NCBI GenBank assembly: GCA_028716065.1 | Contig: JAQUQN010000001.1 | Coordinates: forward strand, 23,769-87,768 | DNA: 64,000 nt | Direction of reading: 5' to 3' | From: Candidatus Omnitrophota bacterium | GTDB taxonomy: Bacteria; Omnitrophota; Gorgyraeia; 2-01-FULL-45-10 | Part shown: piece by piece, positions 24,800 to 33,384 of the stretch | Numbering within the stretch: the stretch's first letter is position 1 | Layout: every line of letters begins with the position of its first letter | Made by a program: the position numbers and the translations under genes | The notes under the pieces: model-generated | What the model saw: only the letters and a program-made list of their open reading frames with translations | What the model was told of the DNA's origin: nothing | Databases searched by the model: none

Positions 24800-25084
24800 G
24801 GCTTCTCGATAAGGTTCCCCCTCTTAAAACCGAGTGCATCGCCCGAACATTATATGGCCACGAGGCCAGGACCCTTCGCCTAATTTTGCTCTCATGAATT
24901 TTGGCTACTATAATAGGTAGTTATAGAGTTATTTTGGCCTTACGCTAACGAAGTCGCTAATTTGCTTTAGGAGGTAATTAAGTACTTAGCAAAATTTTAC
25001 GGCTCAGGGCCCATGGCCTCATGGCCACCTAAAGTATGCTCTGCTACATCGGCCTTAAAGGGGACCCCTTTTAGCGAAGAAGCC
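24800..25084 (+). repeat. 285-bp imperfect palindrome (long hairpin element)
   Basis: Outer arms GGCTTCT (24800-24806) and AGAAGCC (25078-25084), then CCCC/GGGG and TTAAAACCGA/CGGCCTTAA-like matches. Further in, TGGCCACGAGGCCAGGACCC (24855-24873 region) faces GGGCCCATGGCCTCATGGCC (25007-25027), and AATTTTGCT (24882-24890) pairs perfectly with AGCAAAATT (24988-24996). A central region of about 97 bases is left as loop and holds CTACTATAATAGGTAG. No open frame of note. It could be a MITE-like mobile hairpin or a structured RNA. Confidence 0.75.
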
Positions 25085-25111
25085 ACCCTCGACCCGGACA
25101 TAAAATATCTT

Positions 25112-25142
25112 ACCCCGTTAGAAAAATCTTTTCTAACGGGGT
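25112..25142 (+). repeat. 31-bp perfect hairpin repeat, copy 2
   Basis: Identical over all 31 bases to 15399-15429. It sits between two much longer palindromes. Confidence 0.92.
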
Positions 25143-25160
25143 GAACTTGGGGAACTGGGG

Positions 25161-25395
25161 TGGGAAATTTACGGGTGACACGACTAAGACTTTTGCGCGC
25201 ACAAGCGAAGCGCGGGATGGGGGTGTCCGCCGTTTAGGATTACCGAAAAAACGCGTATACGTTTTATATAGTCGGACGTTCCGTTAATCCTGGCGGACAT
25301 ACAGACACCAAGTGTCTATTGCCGGTCTATTGTGAACCCCGCGCGGAGTGCGGAGCACAAAAGTCTTAGTAGTGGCAGGACCCGTAAATTTCCCA
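25161..25395 (+). repeat. 235-bp palindrome with six nested arms, upstream of gatC
   Basis: The arms nest in order: TGGGAAATTTACGGGT (25161-25176) with ACCCGTAAATTTCCCA (25380-25395); ACTAAGACTTTTG (25183-25195) with CAAAAGTCTTAGT (25358-25370); GCGCGGG (25210) with CCCGCGC (25338); TGTCCGCC (25224) with GGCGGACA (25292); AGGATTA (25236) with TAATCCT (25285); and AAAACG with CGTTTT around the centre. Each listed arm pair is perfect. Such order is far beyond chance. There is no coding frame. Confidence 0.85.
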
Positions 25396-25414
25396 TATAA
25401 GACTTGCGGAGAAT

Positions 25415-25443
25415 TTGACTTTGGCGGGGAAGTGTGGTAAGTT
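25415..25443 (+). promoter_or_regulatory. Possible promoter of gatCAB
   Basis: TTGACT (25415-25420), a 17-base spacer and TAAGTT (25438-25443), placed 20 bases after the palindrome and 20 bases before the gatC start. Confidence 0.5.
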
Positions 25444-25462
25444 ATACAAAAAGGCGGCTAAA

Positions 25463-25765
25463 GTGACGAAAGTGATTGATAAAGCTACGGTTAAGCATGT
25501 GGCGCTGCTTTCAAGGCTGGCACTCGATGAAAGAGAAGAGACCACCTATTCGACGCAATTAGCATCTATTTTATCATATATAAATAAATTGAATGAGTTG
25601 GATACTAAAGATACGCCTCCGACCAGCCATGTCCTGTCCAATTTAAGGAACGTGGATAGGGCAGATGTTTTAAAGGAGTCGCTCAAGGCCGAAGAGGCGC
25701 TCGCCAACGCGCCTGAAAAGGAAGGGGATTTCTTCAGGATCCCCAAGGTCATCGAAGGAAAGTAA
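25463..25765 (+). CDS. gatC: Asp/Glu-tRNA amidotransferase subunit C
   Basis: About 100 residues from GTG 25463, which has AAGGCGG upstream; the frame extends further but that part is not conserved. Family features are VKHVALLSRLALDEREE, the NKLNELDTKDTPPTSHV segment and the C-terminal FFRIPKVIE. It stabilises GatA and helps form the ammonia channel. It leads the gatC-gatA-gatB operon. Confidence 0.93.
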   Translation: MTKVIDKATVKHVALLSRLALDEREETTYSTQLASILSYINKLNELDTKDTPPTSHVLSNLRNVDRADVLKESLKAEEALANAPEKEGDFFRIPKVIEGK

Positions 25766-25772
25766 TTTATAG

Positions 25773-27224
25773 ATGGAGAATCTCTACGATCTGCCGGCTA
25801 ATCGGCTGGCAGAAAAGCTGAAGTCCAAAACCCTCAAGCCCTCCCATGTTGTCGAAAAGATCATCCAGAGAATAAAAGAATTAAACGGCAGGATAAATTC
25901 ATTCGTATTCATAGATGAGCCGCAGGCTTTAAAAGCCGCCAAGGCGGCCGACGGTTCGGACCTGAAAGGAGACCTCTCGGGGATCCCGATAGCCGTCAAG
26001 GATAATATTTGCGTGAAAGGTCAGGATACTACCTGTTCATCCAGGATATTAAAGGGCTTCAGGCCGCCTTACGACGCCACGGTCATAAAAAAGATACGCG
26101 AGAATGGCCTCATCCTCGTAGGCAAGACGAACATGGACGAATTCGCTTTCGGCTCTTCATGCGAGACGTCCTGTTATGGCCCGACGAAGAATCCGTGGGA
26201 CCCGGACAGGATCCCGGGCGGTTCCAGCGGCGGTTCGGCAGCGGCGGTCGCGAGCGGCCAGATAGTGATGGCTATCGGTTCCGATACGGGCGGTTCCATA
26301 AGGCAGCCGGCGGCAATGTGCGGAGTGGTCGGCATGAAGCCGACATACGGGCTCGTCTCCCGGTACGGACTCATCGCCTTCGCTTCGAGCCTCGACCAGA
26401 TAGGGCCGATCACCAAAGATGTCACGGACGCGGCGGCGCTTCTCGGGGTAATAGCGGGACACGATGAGATGGATTCGACATCCGCGGATATCGAAACACC
26501 CGATTATCGCAAGTCCCTGGTGAATGATGTAAAGGGATTGAAGATAGGGATACCGAAAGAATATTTCATAGAAGGGATAGAGCCGGACGTGCTGAAGGCC
26601 GTTAAGGAAGCGATAGAGCTTCTTAAAAAGATGGGTGCTCAGATAAAAGAGATAAGCCTTCCGCATACGGAATACGCGGTCAGCACCTATTACATCATCG
26701 CCCCGGCCGAGGCAAGTTCGAATCTCGCCAGATTCGACGGCGTGCAGTATGGTTTCCGCGCTCCGCATCCGAAAGATATAATAGATATGTACACGAAGAC
26801 GCGTTCGCAGGGCTTCGGCGAGGAGGCGAAGAGAAGGATATTATTGGGAACCTACGTCCTCTCTAGCGGCTATTATGAAGCCTACTACCTCAAGGCGCTC
26901 AAGGTCAGGACGAAGATAAGGGTTGATTTCACGAGGGCATTCAAAGAGGTCGATTGCATCGTGACGCCGACCTCACCCACGACGGCGTTCAAAATAGGCG
27001 AAAGAATAGATGACCCGTTAAGCATGTACCTGTCGGACATCTTTACGATCCCCGCAAATCTGGCGGGGATACCGGCGATCTCCATACCATGCGGTTTTGA
27101 CGGCAAGGGCCTGCCGATAGGCCTTCAGATAATCGCAGACGCGTTCAAGGAAGAGAATATATTCACCGCCGCCTATGCGTACGAACAGAATACGGATTGG
27201 CATTCAAAGCGGCCGGGGATATGA
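25773..27224 (+). CDS. gatA: Asp/Glu-tRNA amidotransferase subunit A
   Basis: The protein is 483 residues of the amidase signature family. It has [14 protein letters not shown] with the catalytic lysine, [15 protein letters not shown] with the cis-serine, and [19 protein letters not shown] with the nucleophilic serine. It releases ammonia from glutamine for transamidation of mischarged tRNA. Its presence suggests that Gln- and/or Asn-tRNA is made by the indirect route. Confidence 0.97.
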   Translation: MENLYDLPANRLAEKLKSKTLKPSHVVEKIIQRIKELNGRINSFVFIDEPQALKAAKAADGSDLKGDLSGIPIAVKDNICVKGQDTTCSSRILKGFRPPYDATVIKKIRENGLILVGKTNMDEFAFGSSCETSCYGPTKNPWDPDRIPGGSSGGSAAAVASGQIVMAIGSDTGGSIRQPAAMCGVVGMKPTYGLVSRYGLIAFASSLDQIGPITKDVTDAAALLGVIAGHDEMDSTSADIETPDYRKSLVNDVKGLKIGIPKEYFIEGIEPDVLKAVKEAIELLKKMGAQIKEISLPHTEYAVSTYYIIAPAEASSNLARFDGVQYGFRAPHPKDIIDMYTKTRSQGFGEEAKRRILLGTYVLSSGYYEAYYLKALKVRTKIRVDFTRAFKEVDCIVTPTSPTTAFKIGERIDDPLSMYLSDIFTIPANLAGIPAISIPCGFDGKGLPIGLQIIADAFKEENIFTAAYAYEQNTDWHSKRPGI

Positions 27225-27245
27225 GTATATTTTTAGGAAGTAATA

Positions 27246-27350
27246 TTGGTAATGGTAAGGGTTACGAAGCCCGTATCGGTTACGGTAAAGGTTACGTAAA
27301 GACGAATAACGTAGCCGAATTACGAAACGGGCATCGTTACCGTTACCCAA
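27246..27350 (+). repeat. About 105-bp imperfect palindrome between gatA and gatB
   Basis: Outer arms TTGGTAATGGTAA and TTACCGTTACC-CAA pair with few mismatches, and GCCCGT (27269) pairs with ACGGGC (27327). The interior is rich in GGTTACG / CGTAACC-like steps. It fills most of the 138-base gap. Confidence 0.65.
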
Positions 27351-27362
27351 CAACGTGAATTT

Positions 27363-28793
27363 ATGAAATACGAACCTGTGATAGGACTGGAAGTTCATCT
27401 GCAGCTCAAGACTAAGACGAAGGCCTTCTGCGGTTGTTCGACTCTTTTCGGGCAGAGGCCGAATTCTCAAAGTTGCCCCGTCTGCCTGGGCCTTCCGGGA
27501 TCGCTTCCCAAACTGAACCATGAGGCCTTCGGCCATTCGATAAAAGTAGCCCTTGCCCTCCATTGCTCCGTACAGAAAGAGATAAAATTCGACAGAAAGA
27601 ATTACTATTATCCGGACCTGCCGAAGAACTTTCAGATATCCCAATATGACAAGCCGGTAGCGCATGACGGTTTCGTGGATATATCATCATGCGGGAAGAT
27701 CAAAAAAATACGGATAAAGAGGGTCCATCTCGAAGAGGATGCTGGAAAACTCATACACCAGACCGGAGGGCCTTACAGTCTCTTCGACTGCAACAGGGCT
27801 GGCATGCCGCTTCTGGAGATAGTGACGGAACCGGATATAAATTCTCCGGAAGAGGCCTATGATTATCTGACAGGTCTCAAGTCTATCCTGAAGTATCTTG
27901 AGGTATCGGACTGCGACATGGAAAAGGGGAGCCTGCGTTGCGACGCCAATATCTCGGTCAGGCCCGCGGGAAGCGATAAACTGGGTTCGAAGGTAGAACT
28001 TAAGAACATGAACTCTTTCAAGGCCGTGAGATTGGCGCTGGAGCATGAGGTCTCCAGGCAGATGGAGGCCGTATCGGCCGGCGAAAAGTTACAACAGGAG
28101 ACGCGCCTCTGGGACGCCGGCAAGGCCGTGACGTTATTGATGCGTACCAAGGAAGAGGCGCACGACTACAGGTATTTTCCGGAGCCGGACCTCGTTCCTT
28201 TTGTCCCCGACCCTTCTTACGTGGAAGATATAAGGAAGACTATTCCAGAGATGCCTGATGCGAAGGCAAAGCGTTTCAAGGAGCGGTTCAATCTTTCGGA
28301 TTATGACATAGCCGTATTGGTGAGCGATAAGGCTGCGGCCGATTATTTCGAGAAGTGCCTGGAGTCATATGATAATCCGAAGACGGTAGCGAACTGGATA
28401 ATGGGCGATATCACGGCTCAATCGAATCTCAAAAATACCGGTATCCGGGAACTGGGGATCTCTCCCCAGGGCCTGGCGGAACTCCTGAAGATGATAGACG
28501 GGCAGCTGATAAGCGGGAAGATGGCAAAGGAGGTCTTGCTGGAGGCGATCGAAAAGAGATGTGAGCCTGCCCAGATCGTAAGATCGAAAGGACTTGAGCA
28601 GTTAAGCGATAAAGGTGAATTAGAAAAAATAGTAAAGGTCATACTGGGCAGGAACGAAAAATCCGTGCAGGACTATAAAGGCGGCAAGAAAAACGCCCTG
28701 ACGTTTATCATCGGACAGGTGATGCGCGAGACGAAGGGCAAGGCGAATCCCGCGGTAATAAACGAGATCTTAAAAAAGAGCCTGGGAGAATAA
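27363..28793 (+). CDS. gatB: Asp/Glu-tRNA amidotransferase subunit B
   Basis: The protein is 476 residues, full length. It begins MKYEPVIGLEVHLQLKTKTK, has the zinc-type cysteines (FCGCS, CPVCLGLPG), HLEEDAGKLIH, YFPEPDLVPF and the C-terminal YqeY-like tail domain. It activates the carboxylate of the mischarged tRNA and binds the tRNA. No clear ribosome site precedes the ATG; a palindrome separates it from gatA. Confidence 0.97.
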   Translation: MKYEPVIGLEVHLQLKTKTKAFCGCSTLFGQRPNSQSCPVCLGLPGSLPKLNHEAFGHSIKVALALHCSVQKEIKFDRKNYYYPDLPKNFQISQYDKPVAHDGFVDISSCGKIKKIRIKRVHLEEDAGKLIHQTGGPYSLFDCNRAGMPLLEIVTEPDINSPEEAYDYLTGLKSILKYLEVSDCDMEKGSLRCDANISVRPAGSDKLGSKVELKNMNSFKAVRLALEHEVSRQMEAVSAGEKLQQETRLWDAGKAVTLLMRTKEEAHDYRYFPEPDLVPFVPDPSYVEDIRKTIPEMPDAKAKRFKERFNLSDYDIAVLVSDKAAADYFEKCLESYDNPKTVANWIMGDITAQSNLKNTGIRELGISPQGLAELLKMIDGQLISGKMAKEVLLEAIEKRCEPAQIVRSKGLEQLSDKGELEKIVKVILGRNEKSVQDYKGGKKNALTFIIGQVMRETKGKANPAVINEILKKSLGE

Positions 28794-28796
28794 AAT

Positions 28797-30074
28797 ATGA
28801 GTAAAAGTCTAAGAACAGCGTCCCTTCTGACCGTGGCGGTCATATTGGGTTATTTTGCCATAACCGGAGGATGCAAGGACGTAAAGGACGATAAGCCGCC
28901 GGCGAAGGATGATATCTATTCACAGGTAGAGTTGTTCGCCAACGGCGTGGCCATAGTAAGGGGCGAGTACGTCGACGAGGTCGATTCGAAAAAACTGATC
29001 TACGGGGCCATGAAAGGAATGCTTTCGGGCCTGGACGATTTCAGCGCCTTCATGGAGCCGGATGAGTATAAGGAGATAAAGGACGAGACGAAGGGCCAGT
29101 TCGGCGGCATAGGCGTGGAGATATCCACCAGGGACGGTATCCTGACGATAGTCGCGCCGATCGACGGCACACCGGCCGACGCAGCAGGCATAAAAGCGGG
29201 CGACAAGATAATAAAGATCGATGACAAGGTGACGAAGAAGATGACATTGAGCGACGCGGTCAAACTGATGCGCGGGGACGCGGGCACCACGGTGAAACTT
29301 ACCATCTGGCGCGAGAAGGACAAGAAGATACTGGATATACCGATAAAACGGGCCATCATAAAGATCAACAGTATCAAGAATGCCGAGTTCATCGAAGACA
29401 AGATCGGTTATCTGAAACTTGTGGAATTTCAGGAGAATACCCCCCGCGACATGGAGGAGGCGCTGAAGAGACTGGAAAAAGAAGGCATGGACTCGCTGAT
29501 ACTGGATCTGAGGAATAATCCCGGAGGCCTGCTTGATGTCTCGGTCGATGTTTCCGAGAAATTTTTACCGAAGGAGACCGTCATAGTCTCAACCAAATCG
29601 AGGACCCCCAGCCAGAACCTGCTCTTTAAATCTTCGGGAAAATACCAGCATCCGGATTATCCGATAGTCGTGCTTGTGAACGGGGGTTCCGCCAGCGCCT
29701 CGGAGATCGTGGCGGGGGCATTGCAGGATAATAAGCGGGCTGTCATAATCGGCACGAAGACCTTCGGAAAGGCATCGGTCCAGACGGTCATACCGCTCAG
29801 GGACGGTTCCGCCATCAGGCTGACGACAGCGTCCTATTTCACGCCCAGCGGTAAATTAATAAGAAACGAAGGCATCATGCCGGATGTGGTGGTGGAAAGA
29901 GAAGAAGCGCCCGCGAAGGATGTCGAGAAGGAAGATGTATTCGAGAAGCTGGAGGAGAAGGAGAAGGTTGGGAAACCTTCTGAGGCCGCTAAGATGGTAA
30001 AAGAAGATAATCAGCTGGAGAGAGCCCTGGATATCATAAAGGCCATAAAGGTTTATAGCCAAGAGAAGAAATGA
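28797..30074 (+). CDS. C-terminal processing peptidase (S41 family), lipoprotein
   Basis: The protein is 425 residues. The signal peptide ends in a lipobox-like ITGGC. A PDZ domain follows (GIGVEISTRDGILTIVAPID ... GIKAGDKIIKID), then the S41 core with GYLKLVEFQENT, LILDLRNNPGGLLDVSVDVS, catalytic Ser in NGGSASASEIVAGAL and the catalytic Lys in GTKTFGKASVQT. It cleaves C-terminal tails of periplasmic proteins. It overlaps the next gene by four bases. Confidence 0.94.
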   Translation: MSKSLRTASLLTVAVILGYFAITGGCKDVKDDKPPAKDDIYSQVELFANGVAIVRGEYVDEVDSKKLIYGAMKGMLSGLDDFSAFMEPDEYKEIKDETKGQFGGIGVEISTRDGILTIVAPIDGTPADAAGIKAGDKIIKIDDKVTKKMTLSDAVKLMRGDAGTTVKLTIWREKDKKILDIPIKRAIIKINSIKNAEFIEDKIGYLKLVEFQENTPRDMEEALKRLEKEGMDSLILDLRNNPGGLLDVSVDVSEKFLPKETVIVSTKSRTPSQNLLFKSSGKYQHPDYPIVVLVNGGSASASEIVAGALQDNKRAVIIGTKTFGKASVQTVIPLRDGSAIRLTTASYFTPSGKLIRNEGIMPDVVVEREEAPAKDVEKEDVFEKLEEKEKVGKPSEAAKMVKEDNQLERALDIIKAIKVYSQEKK

Positions 30075-30940
30075 TCATGAGGCCGAAAACCCTTATAGTA
30101 ATAATTTTGTCGCTTCTGATTCTGGCGATGAGTTTGTTCTATCTGAGTAATTTACGAAGACGCGTGAGCGAACTGGAGAGAAGGTATGTCAGCCTTGAGG
30201 AGGAGAAGAAGCCCTCGCCCAGGAAGAAGGTTCCGGTTTTACCCGTAGCGGCGGCGCCTGTGATAACGAAACGTTACAGCAGTCCTAAAGTAGCTATTGT
30301 CATGGACGATTTCGGATACAACATGAATAATTTAGACACATTTTTCGATATAAAAGAACCGGTGACATTATCGATCCTGCCCAACCAACCATATTCACAG
30401 AGAATAGCCGAACTGGCAGCGGCCAGGGGTTATGAGGTGATACTTCACCTTCCCATGGAGCCGCATAAGAAAGACGGGACCGAAGAGCGAGGCACGATAA
30501 ATTCCGCCATGAGCGAAGAAGGGGTGAGGGCCATTCTGGTTGCGGACATGAAGAGCGTGCCGGGCCTGAAAGGCGTATCTAATCACATGGGTTCGAAAGC
30601 CACGGAAGAGATGGGCCTCATGTCGGTCATAATGAAAGAATTGAAGCCCAGGGATCTTTATTTTTTTGACAGCCTCACTTCCACGAGGTCCGTATGCCGT
30701 CAGGCCGCCGCCGCCGCAGGCGTCAAGTATGCCAGGAGGGACATATTTCTGGATAATGATAATAATATTAACGCTATAAAGAGAGAGATGATGAAGTTAA
30801 GAAAGTTAGCTTTTAAAAATGGCGCCGTCATAGCCATCTGTCATGACAGGCCCAACACCATAAAGGCGCTTGCCGAAACGATGCCGCAGTTCGCGTCCGA
30901 AGGCATAACATTCGTCCGCCTTTCGGAGATGGAGAAGTGA
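30071..30940 (+). CDS. Divergent polysaccharide deacetylase (DUF610/YibQ family)
   Basis: The protein is 289 residues. An N-terminal membrane helix and coiled coil (LRRRVSELERRYVSLEEE) precede a NodB-like barrel: KVAIVMDDFGYN, ILPNQPYS, VILHLPMEPH, SNHMGSKAT, DLYFFDSLTSTRSV, DIFLDND and AVIAICHDRPNTI. Members probably act on periplasmic glycans. It overlaps ctpA and tsaD by four bases each, so the three are translated together. Confidence 0.9.
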   Translation: MIMRPKTLIVIILSLLILAMSLFYLSNLRRRVSELERRYVSLEEEKKPSPRKKVPVLPVAAAPVITKRYSSPKVAIVMDDFGYNMNNLDTFFDIKEPVTLSILPNQPYSQRIAELAAARGYEVILHLPMEPHKKDGTEERGTINSAMSEEGVRAILVADMKSVPGLKGVSNHMGSKATEEMGLMSVIMKELKPRDLYFFDSLTSTRSVCRQAAAAAGVKYARRDIFLDNDNNINAIKREMMKLRKLAFKNGAVIAICHDRPNTIKALAETMPQFASEGITFVRLSEMEK

Positions 30941-31983
30941 AGAAGGCGCTCACCCTGGGCATAGAGACTTCATGCGACGAGACGAGCGTATCGCTGGTGA
31001 ATGAGGGGCGCGTGTTGTCGAACGTCGTCTCTTCAAGCGTCCATCTGCACAAGAAATACGGCGGCGTGGTGCCGGAGATAGCTTCGAGGTTTCACGTGGA
31101 GTATATACTTGAGGTCCTTTCCAGGGCGCTTGAGGGCGCCGGTAAGGGCCTCGGCGATATAGGCCTCGTTGCCGTGACGAACGGGCCGGGGCTAGTGGGA
31201 GCATTATTGACGGGCATATCGCTGGCGAAATCGCTCAGTTACAGCCTGGATCTGCCGCTCATCGGCGTCAACCATGTATTCGCGCATCTTTACAGCGCGT
31301 TCCTGAATGATGAGAAACCGCGTTTTCCGTTCGTGGGCCTGGCGATATCAGGCGGACACACGGCGCTATTATATTGCGAGGACGTGGATAGGTATAAATT
31401 GCTGGGGCAGACCCAGGATGACGCTGTCGGAGAGGCCTACGATAAAGTCGCCAAGATACTGGGCCTGGGATATCCTGGAGGGCCCGTGATAGAGAAGATG
31501 GCGGCGCGTTCGAAAAACCGTAACAACCGGCTTTTCCCTAAAAGTTTCATGGGCGAAAATTCGTTAGATTTTAGTTTCAGTGGAGTCAAAACTGCGGTAT
31601 TATATTATGTCAGGGGCAAGGGGCAAGGGTCCAGGGTCCAGGGTAGAGTAAAAAGGAAGATGGCGAAGGATGAGATAAGCGATGTATGCTATTCGTTTCA
31701 GGAAGCCGTGCTGGACATGGTGGTAGAGAAGGCATTTCAAGCGGCTGAGATGAAGGGCGTTAAGGATATAGTGCTCGGCGGAGGCGTGACCGCCAACTCA
31801 AGGCTGAGGGAGAAGTTTTATGACATGGCAAGATTTTATCACAATAGAAGTGTCCATTTTCCAGATTTTCAGTATTGTCTCGACAACGCGGCAATGGTAG
31901 CCGCTTTGGGCCGGAGGCTTTACGCCAAAGGATATAGATCGGATCTTTTTCTTTCCGCCAAACCTAATCTGGAGGTAAGTTGA
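30937..31983 (+). CDS. tsaD: tRNA threonylcarbamoyladenosine protein TsaD with a repeat-derived loop
   Basis: The protein is 348 residues starting at GTG. Motifs are LGIETSCDETSVSLV, metal ligands in GVNHVFAHLYSAF, ISGGHTALLY, the LDFSFSGVKTAVLYY block and VLGGGVTANSRLRE. It transfers the threonylcarbamoyl group to A37 of ANN-reading tRNAs. After AVLYYV the family normally goes on with a short linker; here residues RGKGQGSRVQGRVK are encoded by a purine-rich direct repeat (31611-31645) that keeps the frame. Confidence 0.95.
   Translation: MKKALTLGIETSCDETSVSLVNEGRVLSNVVSSSVHLHKKYGGVVPEIASRFHVEYILEVLSRALEGAGKGLGDIGLVAVTNGPGLVGALLTGISLAKSLSYSLDLPLIGVNHVFAHLYSAFLNDEKPRFPFVGLAISGGHTALLYCEDVDRYKLLGQTQDDAVGEAYDKVAKILGLGYPGGPVIEKMAARSKNRNNRLFPKSFMGENSLDFSFSGVKTAVLYYVRGKGQGSRVQGRVKRKMAKDEISDVCYSFQEAVLDMVVEKAFQAAEMKGVKDIVLGGGVTANSRLREKFYDMARFYHNRSVHFPDFQYCLDNAAMVAALGRRLYAKGYRSDLFLSAKPNLEVS
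31611..31645 (+). repeat. In-frame GGGGCAA / GGGTCCA tandem repeat inside tsaD
   Basis: CAGGGGCAAGGGGCAAGGG is followed by TCCAGGGTCCAGGGT: two copies of a seven-base unit, then two copies of another. The purine-rich, low-complexity sequence is unlike the rest of the gene. Confidence 0.7.
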
Positions 31984-32657
31984 TGCTTAGCGACTGGGTC
32001 GTCATGTTCAGGCTGCTCCTGGCGGCGGTCTTGAGCGGAGTCGTGGGGTACGAAAGGGAATTTCACGGCAGGGCCGCGGGATTCAGGACCCATATCCTAT
32101 TATGTGTGGGTTCAACGCTGGTGATGCTCACTTCCATACATGTATTCGAGGCCTTTTATGATAAAGTGCCATGTGACCCGTCCAGGATAGCGGCCGGAGT
32201 GGTGACGGGCATAGGGTTTCTGGGCGCCGGCACCATCATGCGTTTCAGGGCGTCCGTCCGGGGATTGACTACCGCCGCTAGCCTGTGGGTGGTGGCCGGC
32301 ATAGGCCTTGCCATCGGTTCAGGCATGTATTTCGGTGCCATCATGGCAACATTATTGACGGTCGTGGCACTCATGATGTTTTCTAAAATAGAACATTCCA
32401 TGATCCGGAAAGACTGGTACAAGACGATGGTGATCGAGATGAGGGAGGGCATGGACCGTTTAAAATATATCAGGGAGGTGCTTGCGGAACACGGGGCCGA
32501 GATAACGGATTTTGAGGTGGAGCGCTCCAGGGACGGGGCCAACATCATATTCAAGGTCGGCCTTAGGCTCCACGTAGTGAAAGACGATGAAGGAATCCTG
32601 AATGATATCGGCCGCCTGGACGGTATCAATTACGTGAAATGGGGAAAAGATTTATGA
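31983..32657 (+). CDS. MgtC/SapB family membrane protein
   Basis: About 224 residues. Four or five membrane helices with the family signatures GYEREFHGRAAGFRTHILLC, SRIAAGVVTGIGFLGAGTIM and VRGLTTAASLWVVAGIGLAIG are followed by a cytoplasmic ACT-like domain (about 150-224). MgtC-type proteins are linked to magnesium homeostasis and F-ATPase control; this one's role is not shown. The ATG overlaps the tsaD stop. Confidence 0.92.
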   Translation: MLSDWVVMFRLLLAAVLSGVVGYEREFHGRAAGFRTHILLCVGSTLVMLTSIHVFEAFYDKVPCDPSRIAAGVVTGIGFLGAGTIMRFRASVRGLTTAASLWVVAGIGLAIGSGMYFGAIMATLLTVVALMMFSKIEHSMIRKDWYKTMVIEMREGMDRLKYIREVLAEHGAEITDFEVERSRDGANIIFKVGLRLHVVKDDEGILNDIGRLDGINYVKWGKDL

Positions 32658-32685
32658 CTGGGTGCATAAAAAATGGAGGTGGCAT

Positions 32686-33225
32686 ATGCTGAACCGGAAG
32701 GATAAGAAGCAGACGGCGGAGAGAGTCCTCGATGTAGATGCCTCTATGCAGGGCAGCCTGGTATTCAAGGACCCGGTTAATTTAAAGATAAACGGCAGAT
32801 TTGACGGCACTCTAAGCACGAAAGGCAACCTCATGATAGGCGAGCACGCAGTCGTGAACGCCGACATCATGGGAGATTCCATAGTCGTGGCCGGCAGGAT
32901 CAACGGGAATATCAAGGCCACGAAAGAACTGAAACTGATATCGCCGGCATGCGTTATAGGTGATATAAAGACTCCGCTCTTGAGCGTCGCCGAAGGCGCG
33001 GTGCTGGAAGGTAATTCCAGCATGATCTCCCGCTCGAAACAGGAAACCGCTCCCATCACGAGCATGATGACGGCGGAGGAACTGGCCAAATACCTGGAAG
33101 TGGAGATGTCGATGGTATTCGAATGGGCTAATAACGGCAAGATACCGGGCGTCAGGGACGGGAACAACTGGAGATTCGAGCGGACGAAGATAGACGAGTG
33201 GGTGGCGACGGAGAAGATAAAATAA
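32686..33225 (+). CDS. Bactofilin fused to an excisionase-type helix-turn-helix
   Basis: The protein is 179 residues from ATG 32686 with GGAGGTGG just upstream. Residues 15-115 form a bactofilin beta-helix (GSLVFKDPVNLKINGRFDGT, GDSIVVAGRINGNIKATKEL, VIGDIKTPLLSVAEGAVLEG). Residues about 122-179 are an HTH_17/MerR-like domain (MTAEELAKYLEVEMSMVFEW, IPGVRDGNNWRFERTKIDEW). Bactofilins polymerise at the membrane and shape cells; a DNA-binding tail on one is unusual. It is followed by a second protein with the same HTH. Confidence 0.88.
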   Translation: MLNRKDKKQTAERVLDVDASMQGSLVFKDPVNLKINGRFDGTLSTKGNLMIGEHAVVNADIMGDSIVVAGRINGNIKATKELKLISPACVIGDIKTPLLSVAEGAVLEGNSSMISRSKQETAPITSMMTAEELAKYLEVEMSMVFEWANNGKIPGVRDGNNWRFERTKIDEWVATEKIK

Positions 33226-33232
33226 GCGTAAA

Positions 33233-33358
33233 GTGTAAAGCGAAAAGCGCAAAATTTCCCGCTGTGGCGGGATCCCGCAAAAGGCGGGAAAAACTTAGAG
33301 TTTAAAGCGTTTTAAGTTTTACGTTTTAATTTTACGTTTTGCGCTTTGCGTTTTACAC
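33233..33358 (+). repeat. 126-bp palindrome between the two HTH genes
   Basis: GTGTAAA (33233) pairs with TTTACAC (33352), GCGCAAAA (33247) with TTTTGCGC (33337). Within it, TTTCCCGC faces GCGGGAAA, with two CCCGC/GCGGG mini-hairpins inside. It occupies nearly the whole gap between 33226 and 33384. Confidence 0.7.
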
Positions 33359-33384
33359 TAAAGGTAGTTATAGGGGTATTAATT

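Noticed and set aside
25161..25395. Insertion sequence
   Set aside because: Inverted repeats are present but there is no transposase frame; at most a non-autonomous MITE-like element.
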